NCBI RefSeq assembly: GCF_001270495.1
Contig: NZ_LGUR01000248.1
Coordinates: 1 to 26,188, forward strand
Direction of reading: 5' to 3'
Length of the DNA: 26,188 nt
From: Streptomyces viridochromogenes
Lineage (GTDB): Bacteria; Actinomycetota; Actinomycetes; Streptomycetales; Streptomycetaceae
Within the stretch, counting starts at the first letter, position 1; each line of letters opens with the position of its first letter. Under the pieces are notes generated by a model. That model saw nothing but the letters and a program-made list of their open reading frames with translations. It ran no database searches and was not told the DNA's origin. Below are positions 15,647-22,844 of the stretch, piece after piece. Both the position numbers and the translations under genes were made by a program.

Positions 15647-15659
15647 TTACCCCTAATGG
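15644..15659. repeat. Inverted repeat CCATTA-CCCC-TAATGG beside the operator
   Basis: Perfect 6-bp arms enclose a CCCC loop, overlapping the 3' edge of the 15632-15646 palindrome and ending 7 bp before the class V aminotransferase stop. It may be a weak terminator for the PLP-enzyme trio or part of a composite operator. Confidence 0.5.
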
Positions 15660-15666
15660 CGGTACG

Positions 15667-16884
15667 TCACCCGAGCGTGGCGAGGACGGCCAGCAGCCGG
15701 TCGACCTCCTCGGCGGTGTTGTGGACGTGCAGGCTCACCCGCACCGAGCCGGTCCGCTCCCCGGCGCTGCCCTGGCAGTGCTGGTCGGAGCGGACCATGA
15801 AGCCGTGGCTGAAGAGGATGAAGCCGAGGTCTCCGGAGTCGATGGCGTGGTGGCGGAGGGTGACGATGCCCTGGCGCCGCTGCACGGAGGAGTCGGCGGC
15901 CAGGCTGCTCTGGCAGCCGAGGATCTCGTAGGCGTCGAGATGGCGCAGGCCCTCGGTGAGCCGGGCCGCCAGGGCGACCGTCCACCGCTCGATCCGGTCG
16001 GTGCCGGCGTCTTCCAGCCAGTCCAGGGCGACGGCGAGGGAGGCGATGCCGACGGTGTTGGGGGTGCCCGACCAGCCGCCCGGCGTGAATCCCGGCCCGC
16101 GGGCCTGGCGGGCCCAGACGGCTCCCGTGCCGGGCAGGGCCATGGCCTTGTGCCCGGAGAAGACCAGGAAGTCGACGTCCAGATCGGCCACGGACACGGG
16201 AAGATGACCGACGCTCTGGGCGGCGTCGAGACAGATGACCGCGTCCGGGCCGACCGCGCGGCGGATGCGGTGGATGTTCATGTCGCCGCCGTACACGTGG
16301 TGGACGTGACTAGTGGCGACGAAACGGGTTCGTGGGCCCGCCAGTTCCGCGAGCGCGGTGTGGTCGTAGTCGCCGGACGCCCGCTGGTACGGCATCGGCC
16401 GCACCCTGATGTGGACTCCCTGCCCTGCCAGGTGCCGTTGGGTCTCCAGCCAGGGCGCGATATTGGCCTCGTGGTCGGCGACGGGGACGACGATCTCGTC
16501 CCCGTCGGCGAGGAGCCCGGACAGCCAGTCGCGGGCGACGGTGCGCAGGCCCTCGGTGGTGCCGCTCGTGAAGTGCACGGTCGAGCGCTCGGGAGCGGGG
16601 TCGCTCAGGAACCGCTTCACCCGGTCGCGGGCCTGCTCGACCAGGTCCGTGGTCCGGTTGGCCCAGGGGTAGGTGCCCCGTCCGGCGTTGGCGTTGGTCG
16701 TGGTCAGGTAGGTGTGGACGGCGTCGAGCACGGCCTGCGGCTTCTGCGCGGTGGCCGCGCTGTCAAGATAGGCCAGTTCCGGGTGGGCGGTGATGATCGG
16801 GAACTGGGCACGCAGAGCGCGCTGCCACTCCCCCAACTCCTCGATGACGGCGGCCTCTTGGATGTCGATCCTGGGAAGGGTCAT
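15667..16884 (-). CDS. Class V aminotransferase, cysteine desulfurase-like (SufS/CsdA type)
   Basis: The product is 405 aa, the normal SufS length. Visible motifs in order are LDSAATAQKP (40-49), TSGTTEGL (106-113), the cofactor-stacking His138 in ADHEAN, SHVHHVYGGDMN (192-203), CLDAAQSVGH with Asp220, and the Schiff-base Lys246 in FSGHKAMALPGTG. Near the C-terminus, VRSDQHCQ (Cys370) aligns with the RxGxHC catalytic cysteine loop of SufS, so persulfide formation from cysteine is plausible; the Gly of the loop is replaced. ATG 16884 lies 5 nt after the stop of the cysteine synthase-rhodanese gene, so it is the last gene of a three-gene unit. No other SUF genes are nearby, which argues for a dedicated sulfur donor or lyase rather than housekeeping Fe-S assembly. 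Confidence 0.88.
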   Translation of the reverse strand: MTLPRIDIQEAAVIEELGEWQRALRAQFPIITAHPELAYLDSAATAQKPQAVLDAVHTYLTTTNANAGRGTYPWANRTTDLVEQARDRVKRFLSDPAPERSTVHFTSGTTEGLRTVARDWLSGLLADGDEIVVPVADHEANIAPWLETQRHLAGQGVHIRVRPMPYQRASGDYDHTALAELAGPRTRFVATSHVHHVYGGDMNIHRIRRAVGPDAVICLDAAQSVGHLPVSVADLDVDFLVFSGHKAMALPGTGAVWARQARGPGFTPGGWSGTPNTVGIASLAVALDWLEDAGTDRIERWTVALAARLTEGLRHLDAYEILGCQSSLAADSSVQRRQGIVTLRHHAIDSGDLGFILFSHGFMVRSDQHCQGSAGERTGSVRVSLHVHNTAEEVDRLLAVLATLG

Positions 16885-16889
16885 GGGCG

Positions 16890-18209
16890 TCAGTCCCGTA
16901 CCAGGGGGGCGCCCGCGTCGCGCCAGGCGATGATGCCGCCGGTCAGACTGCGGACGTCCGGGTGTCCCATCCGGGTCAGCAGGGCGGCGTGGCGGGCGGA
17001 CTTCTCACCGACCGGGCAGGCCAGCAGGACGGGGCGGCTGCGGCTGAACGGCAGTCCGCCGTGGAGGAGTTCCTCGAAGAGCTCGTCGACGATGTTGACC
17101 GAGCCGTCGATGTGCAGCGCGGCGTAGGCGTGGGGGCTGCGCAGGTCGACGACGAGCGGTGCTCCGGTGGCGATCCACGCCCTGGCGTCGGCGACACCGA
17201 TGGCCGGTGCCGTGCGGATCTCGGCGGGCGACAGGTCGGCCGGGGAGTTCCTGCGGCGCGGGCGGCCGAAGAGGTCGGGGCGCCGCTGACGGACGTAGCT
17301 CAGATAGCTCTCGACGCGGTCGCAGACGATGAAGACCGCCGACTGCCGTTCCGTCAACTCGGCGTCGACAGCGCGTAGTTGCCGTACAGCTCCGAAGTAG
17401 GCGGCGCCTCCGGTGGGTCCGGCCAGGATGCCGCAGCGGCGGTTGAGGGTCAGCATGCCCTCGATCGCCTCGTCGGCGCCGACCGCCTCGATGGTGTCGT
17501 AGGTGCCGGGGTCGAACAGGCCCACCTCGTGCGCCTCGTCGATGGTGCGGATGCCGGGGATGAAGTCGGACTTGGCCGCGACCAGGCCGGCGACCCGTAC
17601 CGCGGGGTCGTGTTCGCGCAGGGCGCGGGCGACGCCGGTGGAGGAGCCGGCGGTGCCCACACAGGCGATGAACCAGTCGGGTGCCCGGCCGTCCAGGTCC
17701 TTGACGATCTCCGGGCCGGTGCCGGTGAAGTGGGCTTCGGTGTTGCGCGGGTTGAAGTACTGGTCGGTGTGGAGGTAGGCGCTGCCGGGCTCGGAGAGGG
17801 TGCGGTGGAACAGGGTCAGCGGGTCGTCGGTGGCGGTCGGGTCCAGGCACTCGCTCTGGCCGGGCAGTTCCTCGATCTGCGCGCCGAGCAACAGGAGCAG
17901 ATCCTTGATCTCCGGGATGCGCATCCGGTTGGTGACGCTCTTGAAGGTCATGCCGTGCATGCCCGCGAGGACGGCCAGCGCCTTGGCGGTGTTGCCGCTC
18001 GACAGCTCTACGACCTGCCCGCCCTCCTCGGCCGCGGCGGCCAGGTGCGGGCGCGCCATGTTCCAGGCGGCCCGGTCCTTGACCGACCCGAAGGGGTTGA
18101 GCAGCTCCAGCTTGGCGTACAGGTCGATGTTTCTCAGGCCGTGCACGGCCGGGTCGATGCGCACCAGCGGTGTGTTGCCGATGGCCTCGGTGATGCTGTC
18201 GTACCTCAC
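16890..18209 (-). CDS. Cysteine synthase-like PLP enzyme fused to a C-terminal rhodanese domain
   Basis: The product is 439 aa. Residues 1 to about 320 form a fold-type II PLP enzyme of the CysK/CBS family: GNTPLVRI (11-18), the Schiff-base Lys44 in NPFGSVKDRAA, the substrate loop LSSGNTAKA, and the phosphate-binding AGPTGGAAYFGA. After a short linker, residues about 345-439 form a rhodanese homology domain: LVVDLRSPHAYAALHIDGSVN, the active-site loop ACPVGEK with Cys398, and LTGGIIAWRDAGAPL. The CysK part probably does beta-replacement on an activated serine; the rhodanese would carry or accept a persulfide. GTG 18209 overlaps the upstream stop as GTGA. Much longer in-frame readings upstream overlap the decarboxylase-like gene and are rejected. 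The neighbouring desulfurase-like enzyme could feed the rhodanese (inference). Confidence 0.92.
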   Translation of the reverse strand: MRYDSITEAIGNTPLVRIDPAVHGLRNIDLYAKLELLNPFGSVKDRAAWNMARPHLAAAAEEGGQVVELSSGNTAKALAVLAGMHGMTFKSVTNRMRIPEIKDLLLLLGAQIEELPGQSECLDPTATDDPLTLFHRTLSEPGSAYLHTDQYFNPRNTEAHFTGTGPEIVKDLDGRAPDWFIACVGTAGSSTGVARALREHDPAVRVAGLVAAKSDFIPGIRTIDEAHEVGLFDPGTYDTIEAVGADEAIEGMLTLNRRCGILAGPTGGAAYFGAVRQLRAVDAELTERQSAVFIVCDRVESYLSYVRQRRPDLFGRPRRRNSPADLSPAEIRTAPAIGVADARAWIATGAPLVVDLRSPHAYAALHIDGSVNIVDELFEELLHGGLPFSRSRPVLLACPVGEKSARHAALLTRMGHPDVRSLTGGIIAWRDAGAPLVRD

Positions 18210-19705
18210 TGCGCTCCCCCCACGGGTGTGGTCGGCCAGTACTGGTCGTCCAGGCACCAGCGCCAGGTGTCGCCCTCCTGCCAGGCGGCGACCTTGCGCG
18301 CGGCGGGCTGGTGCTGGGCACGGGTGGCGTGGAAGTCCATGCAGTATCCGGCCGTGTTGGCGAAGGCCAACAGGTCGCCCGGTGCGGGGCGGCGGGGCAG
18401 GAAGACCGTGCGGCGCGTGATCAGGTCGGACTCCAGGCACAGGCTGCCGAAGAGATGCACGCCGACCGGCTCGGCGGCGGTTCTCGCCTCGTCTCCGTCC
18501 CGTGGGACGCCGGACCCGTCCCCGTCCCGTGGGACCACGACGGGGTCCATGAGCACCCCGTGGTCCTCCAGGGCCACGTCGTCGGCCTTCGCCGCCAGCC
18601 GTACGAGGAGAGGGCCGCCGGTCCCGTGGTCGCGCACCTCCAGCACCTTGGTCACCGTGAGTCCGCACTGGTCGAGCAGGGCTCGGCCGGGTTCGGTGTG
18701 CAGGTCGTAGAGGTGATCGAGGAGCAGGGCGGCCAGGGGGCTGCCGCCGAGGGACGCGGCCGGGTGCGCGAGCAGTTCGTCGAGGTAGCGGGCGCCCGCG
18801 ACCGGTCGGTGCGCGGGGTACAGGCCGAGCGTGCCGCGCAGGGTGCCTGCTTCGTTGCGCAGCCCGTAGCCGTGGCCGCCGTACGTCAGCGGTGGGCGGG
18901 TGCCCAGCACGGCTTGGGTGAGTCCGGTGGTGTACCGCTCCCATTGGCCGCCGTCGGCAAGGTAGTTGACGCCGAAGCCGCCGCCGATGTCCACGGCCCG
19001 GGGCCTGAGGCCGCGGCTACGGCACTCCTCCAGCACCCGCAGACAGCCCTCCAGTGCCGTGGCCTTCTCGGCGAGGCTCGTCGTGTCCAGGTGGTACGCC
19101 ACGCCGACCAGGTCGAGCACGTCACCGTACCGCTCGACCGACTCCAGGAGAGGGTCCGACTCCCTTACGTCGGTGCCGAATCGACTGCGTCGGCTGAGCA
19201 CCCGTACGCCGGACGCCTCGAACCCCGACAACCGCAGCAGAACGCGGGTCCTGGGCAGCGCGTGTTTGCGTACCAGTGTGGCGAGTTGCTCCAGTTCGCC
19301 TCGCGTGTCGAGGCTGACGGTGACCGAGGTGCGGGCCGCCAGCCACAGGAATTCCGGGTTCTTCGGGCCTGTCGCCGTGATCCGGTCCGGGGTGAATCCG
19401 GCGCCGAGGGCGTGTTGCAGCTCCCCCAGTGAGGCGACGTCCACGCCGGCGTCCGTGGCGGCGAGTCGGCGCAGCAGGGCGCTGGACCTGTTGGCCTTGT
19501 GCGCGTAGAACACCTGGCCGGAGAGGTGGTGGATGCCGTACACCGAGCGGAACTGCTGGAGGTTGTCGGCGAGTTGGTCGGGGACGACCACGTGCAGCGG
19601 AGACCCGAGGGCGTCGGTGAGCGTGTGCAACAGGTCAGGAGAGCCCAGCAACGAGCGCAGCCGCGATTCCAGCCGCGGTGCGAGATACAAGGGCTGCCCG
19701 CCCAT
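18206..19705 (-). CDS. Y4yA-type PLP-dependent decarboxylase-like enzyme (group IV/fold III)
   Basis: The product is 499 aa. It resembles the alanine racemase-fold decarboxylases (diaminopimelate/ornithine type): Schiff-base Lys70 in VFYAHKANRSSALLRR, GVDVASLGEL (87-96), YHLDTTS with His205, the phosphate-binding DIGGGFG (239-245), EPGR (338-341), and the C-terminal GSLCLESDLI with Cys423 and Asp427, then Tyr454 in NTAGYCMDFHA. These cover both active-site halves, so an L- or D-amino acid decarboxylase is likely. The arrangement matches the family named after Rhizobium Y4yA. An in-frame 9-residue repeat (VPRDGD..., 391-408) interrupts the region before the Cys motif. ATG 19705 has GGGGAGG 7 nt upstream. 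It is the first gene of the trio. Confidence 0.88.
   Translation of the reverse strand: MGGQPLYLAPRLESRLRSLLGSPDLLHTLTDALGSPLHVVVPDQLADNLQQFRSVYGIHHLSGQVFYAHKANRSSALLRRLAATDAGVDVASLGELQHALGAGFTPDRITATGPKNPEFLWLAARTSVTVSLDTRGELEQLATLVRKHALPRTRVLLRLSGFEASGVRVLSRRSRFGTDVRESDPLLESVERYGDVLDLVGVAYHLDTTSLAEKATALEGCLRVLEECRSRGLRPRAVDIGGGFGVNYLADGGQWERYTTGLTQAVLGTRPPLTYGGHGYGLRNEAGTLRGTLGLYPAHRPVAGARYLDELLAHPAASLGGSPLAALLLDHLYDLHTEPGRALLDQCGLTVTKVLEVRDHGTGGPLLVRLAAKADDVALEDHGVLMDPVVVPRDGDGSGVPRDGDEARTAAEPVGVHLFGSLCLESDLITRRTVFLPRRPAPGDLLAFANTAGYCMDFHATRAQHQPAARKVAAWQEGDTWRWCLDDQYWPTTPVGGAQ
18495..18535. repeat. 27-bp in-frame tandem repeat inside the Y4yA-type gene
   Basis: CCGTCCCGTGGGAC occurs at 18495-18508 and again at 18522-18535. 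The 27-bp offset is 9 codons and gives VPRDGDGSG followed by VPRDGDEAR at residues 391-408. It is probably a recent local duplication in a surface loop before the active-site Cys motif. Confidence 0.85.
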
Positions 19706-19980
19706 GCCCGGCCCTCCCCAGCGCTTCGGGCCCGACCCTCCGGGCGCTGACGACCACTCCCCGCGGTTTGCCGTATAACTCCTTTCCCGCCCCCAGGCGA
19801 TTTACGCCCCCGTACCTGCCCTCCTGAGCAGGCACGTCGACAGGTGGGCCGGAACACACCGTTGACCCTCTCCTCGTACGCCCCCTCAGACGCCGGTTCG
19901 CGCCCTTCTGCTCAACTGTCTTCTCTCGTAACGTCATTGCCGCCTGAAGTGGGCATGACGATGGAAGGGGCTTTGGCTCT
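19706..19980. other. Divergent intergenic region between the PLP trio and the BNR-repeat gene
   Basis: This is the longest gene-free stretch (275 bp) and must hold both divergent promoters. On the plus strand TTGACC at 19862-19867 is a possible -35 for the secreted protein, without a convincing -10. On the minus strand TTATAC near 19770-19776 may be a -10 for the decarboxylase-like gene. A small inverted repeat CCTGC/GCAGG (loop 8) lies around 19816-19833. No copy of the palindrome found before the methyltransferase is seen here. Confidence 0.5.
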
Positions 19981-22224
19981 ATGGGCAGAGGTCTGCTGTC
20001 TCTGGTTCTCGCCGCAGTCACGGGCGCCGCGTTACTCGCGGCACCCGCGGCCGCCGCACCGACCGCGACGCCCGGATCGGCCGCACCGCCCGGCCCGTCC
20101 GATGTCTACCGGCCGGTCCGTGGACCGGCCGCCCCCGCGGAGTACCGCTACCTCCAGAAGACTCTGCCGGGCGAGTCGCTTCCGCGCCACGCCCATGACC
20201 TGGCCGCGGCGCAGGCTCGCGAACTGCCGACCGTCGGTGGGCGCTGGAAGAGCTTCGGGCCCACCAACATCGGCGGCAGGATCGTCTCCCTCGCGCTCGA
20301 CCCGAAGCGCGCCGACACTCTGTACGCCGCGGCCGCGAGCGGCGGGCTCTGGCGCAGCACCGACGCCGGGGCGACGTTCCACTCGGTCTGGCCGGACAGC
20401 TGGACGCAGGCCATGGGCGCGGTAGCCACCAGCCACGACGGCACGCTGTACGTCGGCACAGGGGAGCCCAATCCGGGTGGCGGGAGCATCACTTACGAGG
20501 GGACGGGCCTGTACCGGAGCCGGGACGGCGGCCGCACCTGGAAGCCGATCGGTCTGCGTGACTCCGGCGCGATCAGCGCCATCACCGTCGACCCCGCAAA
20601 CCCTCGCCGCATCTACGTCGCAGCGGCCGGCTCGCTCTACAACGGCGGCGGCGACCGCGGCGTGTACCGCTCGGAGGACGGCGGCACCACCTGGGAGCGG
20701 ATCCTCGCCGGCGCCAACGAGTTCACCGGCGCCACCGAGATCGTCGTCGACGGCGACCGGCTCTACGCGGTGCTGTGGGACCACCGCAGGACACCCGGAC
20801 TGCGGACGTACGGCGGTGTCGGCTCGGGTGTCTTCCGCAGCACGGACGACGGCGCGACCTGGCAGCGGCTCGGCGGCGGGCTGCCCGCGGCCGGCCCGGA
20901 CGTGGGACGCATCGGCCTCGCGGTCGCGGGCGAGCGGCTCTACGCGATCGTCAACAAGACCAGCGGCCCCTTCGAGGGCTTCTACGGCTCGGCCGACGGC
21001 GGCGCCACCTGGACCCGCACCCCGGCCGATGACACCCTCACGGGCTCCCAGTCGAGCTTCGGCTGGTGGTTCGGCAAGGTGTGGATCGACCCCCGGGACA
21101 ACGAGCACGTCCATGTGGCGGGCGTGCCTTTGATGACCACGAAGGACGGCGGCGGCACCTGGACGGCCGACGACACCAGCATGCATGTCGACCAGCACGC
21201 CATGGTGTGGGACCCGCGTCACCCGGGCCGCGTCTACCTCGGCAATGACGGCGGCGTCTACCGCTCCGACTCGGGCGGTGACGGCGGCTGGGTCAAGTCC
21301 CGGCACCAGCCGTACACCCAGCTCTACAGCGCGGCGATCAGCCCGCAGGACGTCAGCAGGGTCTCGGGCGGCGCCCAGGACAACGGCTCGCTGCGGTCCT
21401 GGGGCGGGGAGAAGTTCAACGAATACCTCGGCGGTGACGGCGAGGAGAACCTCATCAACCCGACCGACGTGAACAACGTCTTCGCCTGCTACCAGTACGG
21501 CAACTGCTTCAGCTCCGTCGACGGCGGTGACACGCTCACTTACTTCGCGGACGGGACGACGTACAAGCGCCGGAACTGGTTCACACCGGTGGTCTTCGAC
21601 CCGCGGGACCCGAAGATCCTCTATTACGGCTCGGAGGTGCTGAACCGCTCCACGGACGGCGGCGCGACCTGGCAGCCCATCAGCCACGACCTGAGCGGCG
21701 GGCCGGGCCCCGACCCGATCTACACCAACTACGGCACGATCACCTCGATCGCCCCGGCCGACGACGGGCGCACCGTGTACGTCGGCACGGACGACGGCCG
21801 CGTCTGGGTCACCCGGGACCTCGGTGCGACCTGGACGAAACTGGTCGAGGGGCTGCCCTGGGTGACCCGGGTGGTCGTGGACCCGAAGAACCCCGACCGC
21901 GTCTGGACCACACACTCCGGCTACCGCTCGGGCTCCCCGCTGCCCCACGTGTACGGCAGCACCGACGGCGGACGGCACTGGCGGAACCTGTCGGGCAACC
22001 TCCCGGCCGCGCCCGTCAACGACCTGGTCGTCGCCCGCGGCGGCATCCTCTACCTCGGTACCGACCAGGGCGTCTTCACCAGCGTCACGGGAGGCGGTCA
22101 CTGGCTGCGTCTCGGCCGCGGCATGCCCCAAGTGCCGGTCGACGACATCGAGTACGACGCCGGGCACCACCGCCTGGTGGCCGCGACATTCGGCAGGGGC
22201 TTCTATGAGCTGACCACTGCCTGA
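19981..22224 (+). CDS. Secreted BNR/WD40-like beta-propeller protein (sialidase/VPS10-type repeats)
   Basis: The product is 747 aa. A signal peptide at about 1-26 (hydrophobic core LLSLVLAAVTGAALLAAPAAAA) has no lipobox, so the protein is probably released. From about residue 90 it is built of repeats ending in the Asp-box/BNR motif S-x-D-x-G-x-T-W. About twelve copies or variants are visible, such as STDAGATF (126-133), SRDGGRTW, SEDGGTTW, STDDGATW, SADGGATW, TKDGGGTW, STDGGATW, TRDLGATW and STDGGRHW. This predicts one or two beta-propellers, as in GH74 xyloglucanases, Vps10-like domains and exo-sialidases. No catalytic residues can be assigned, so enzyme activity is unproven. ATG 19981 has GGAAGGGG 10 nt upstream. 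It is the only plus-strand gene and is divergent from the PLP trio. Confidence 0.9.
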   Translation: MGRGLLSLVLAAVTGAALLAAPAAAAPTATPGSAAPPGPSDVYRPVRGPAAPAEYRYLQKTLPGESLPRHAHDLAAAQARELPTVGGRWKSFGPTNIGGRIVSLALDPKRADTLYAAAASGGLWRSTDAGATFHSVWPDSWTQAMGAVATSHDGTLYVGTGEPNPGGGSITYEGTGLYRSRDGGRTWKPIGLRDSGAISAITVDPANPRRIYVAAAGSLYNGGGDRGVYRSEDGGTTWERILAGANEFTGATEIVVDGDRLYAVLWDHRRTPGLRTYGGVGSGVFRSTDDGATWQRLGGGLPAAGPDVGRIGLAVAGERLYAIVNKTSGPFEGFYGSADGGATWTRTPADDTLTGSQSSFGWWFGKVWIDPRDNEHVHVAGVPLMTTKDGGGTWTADDTSMHVDQHAMVWDPRHPGRVYLGNDGGVYRSDSGGDGGWVKSRHQPYTQLYSAAISPQDVSRVSGGAQDNGSLRSWGGEKFNEYLGGDGEENLINPTDVNNVFACYQYGNCFSSVDGGDTLTYFADGTTYKRRNWFTPVVFDPRDPKILYYGSEVLNRSTDGGATWQPISHDLSGGPGPDPIYTNYGTITSIAPADDGRTVYVGTDDGRVWVTRDLGATWTKLVEGLPWVTRVVVDPKNPDRVWTTHSGYRSGSPLPHVYGSTDGGRHWRNLSGNLPAAPVNDLVVARGGILYLGTDQGVFTSVTGGGHWLRLGRGMPQVPVDDIEYDAGHHRLVAATFGRGFYELTTA

Positions 22225-22247
22225 TCACCGACCGGACCCGGAGCACC

Positions 22248-22283
22248 CGGATGCGGCGGTGAGCACCTCGACCGCCGCATCCG
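22248..22283. terminator. Strong bidirectional terminator between convergent genes
   Basis: Perfect 13-bp arms CGGATGCGGCGGT/ACCGCCGCATCCG enclose a 10-nt loop. It sits between the BNR-repeat gene (stop at 22224) and the VOC gene (minus strand, stop at 22311), so it can end transcription from both sides. No U-tract is present. Confidence 0.85.
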
Positions 22284-22310
22284 CCTCGCACTCCTCCGAC
22301 CTGCCCGCTC

Positions 22311-22721
22311 TCACCCGCCCTGCCCGGCGATGTTGACCATCCAGGTGATGCCGAAGCGGTCCGTACACATGCCGAAGACATCGCCCCACATCTGCTTCTC
22401 CAGCGGCACGGTCACCGAGGCGCCGGTGGACAGCTTCTCCCAGTAGCCCCGCAGTTCGGCGTCGTCGTCGCCGCTCAGGCTCACGGCGATGTTGTTGCCG
22501 GGCCGGTGGTCGTCCGACGGGGTGTCGGCACCCATCAGGGTCAGGCCGCCGGAGGACTCGAGCATGCCGTGCATGATCTTGTCCTCCATGGGCGTGCCCT
22601 TCTGGCCGAACTCGCCGTAGGTGTTGAGCACCAGGGTGCCGCCGAAGACTTCCTTGTAGAACTCCATCGCCTGCCGGGCGTCACCGGCGAAGGTGATGTA
22701 GGGGTTGAGACGCGAGGCCAT
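22311..22721 (-). CDS. VOC-superfamily protein, PhnB/glyoxalase-like
   Basis: The product is 136 aa. It begins with the PhnB-like pattern LNPYITFAGDARQAMEFYKEVFGG, continues with a HGMLESSGGLTLMGAD strand and ends with MWGDVFGMCTDRFGITWMVNI, the two paired beta-alpha-beta-beta-beta units of the vicinal oxygen chelate fold. Actinomycetes carry many such proteins; activity and substrate are usually unknown. ATG 22721 has a strong GGAGG 6 nt upstream. It stands alone, between the convergent terminator and the htpG terminator, so it should have its own promoter in 22722-22764. Confidence 0.9.
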   Translation of the reverse strand: MASRLNPYITFAGDARQAMEFYKEVFGGTLVLNTYGEFGQKGTPMEDKIMHGMLESSGGLTLMGADTPSDDHRPGNNIAVSLSGDDDAELRGYWEKLSTGASVTVPLEKQMWGDVFGMCTDRFGITWMVNIAGQGG

Positions 22722-22764
22722 GAATCCTCCAGGAATAGGGCCACAGGCCGACTTCAAGGAAGGT

Positions 22765-22793
22765 AGCGCGGGCCACTGACAACGGCCCGCGCT
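22765..22793 (-). terminator. Hairpin terminator after htpG
   Basis: Perfect 10-bp arms AGCGCGGGCC/GGCCCGCGCT enclose a 9-nt loop, about 52-80 nt past the htpG stop and just upstream of the VOC gene start. It should isolate the VOC gene from htpG read-through. Confidence 0.8.
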
Positions 22794-22844
22794 CACGCCC
22801 ACACGGGCGACCCGGCCCCATGGCCCAGGCGGCCCAGGCGCCGA

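Noticed and set aside
16890..18944. A 684-codon frame extending the cysteine synthase-rhodanese upstream
   Set aside because: The extra N-terminal part is Arg/Pro-rich shadow sequence opposite no motif and overlaps the Y4yA-type gene. GTG 18209 has the normal family start and a GTGA overlap.
20032..22170. A 712-codon open frame antisense to the BNR-repeat gene
   Set aside because: It has no motifs, a Val/Ala/Arg-rich composition typical of a shadow frame, and the opposite strand encodes a protein with a signal peptide and regular repeats.
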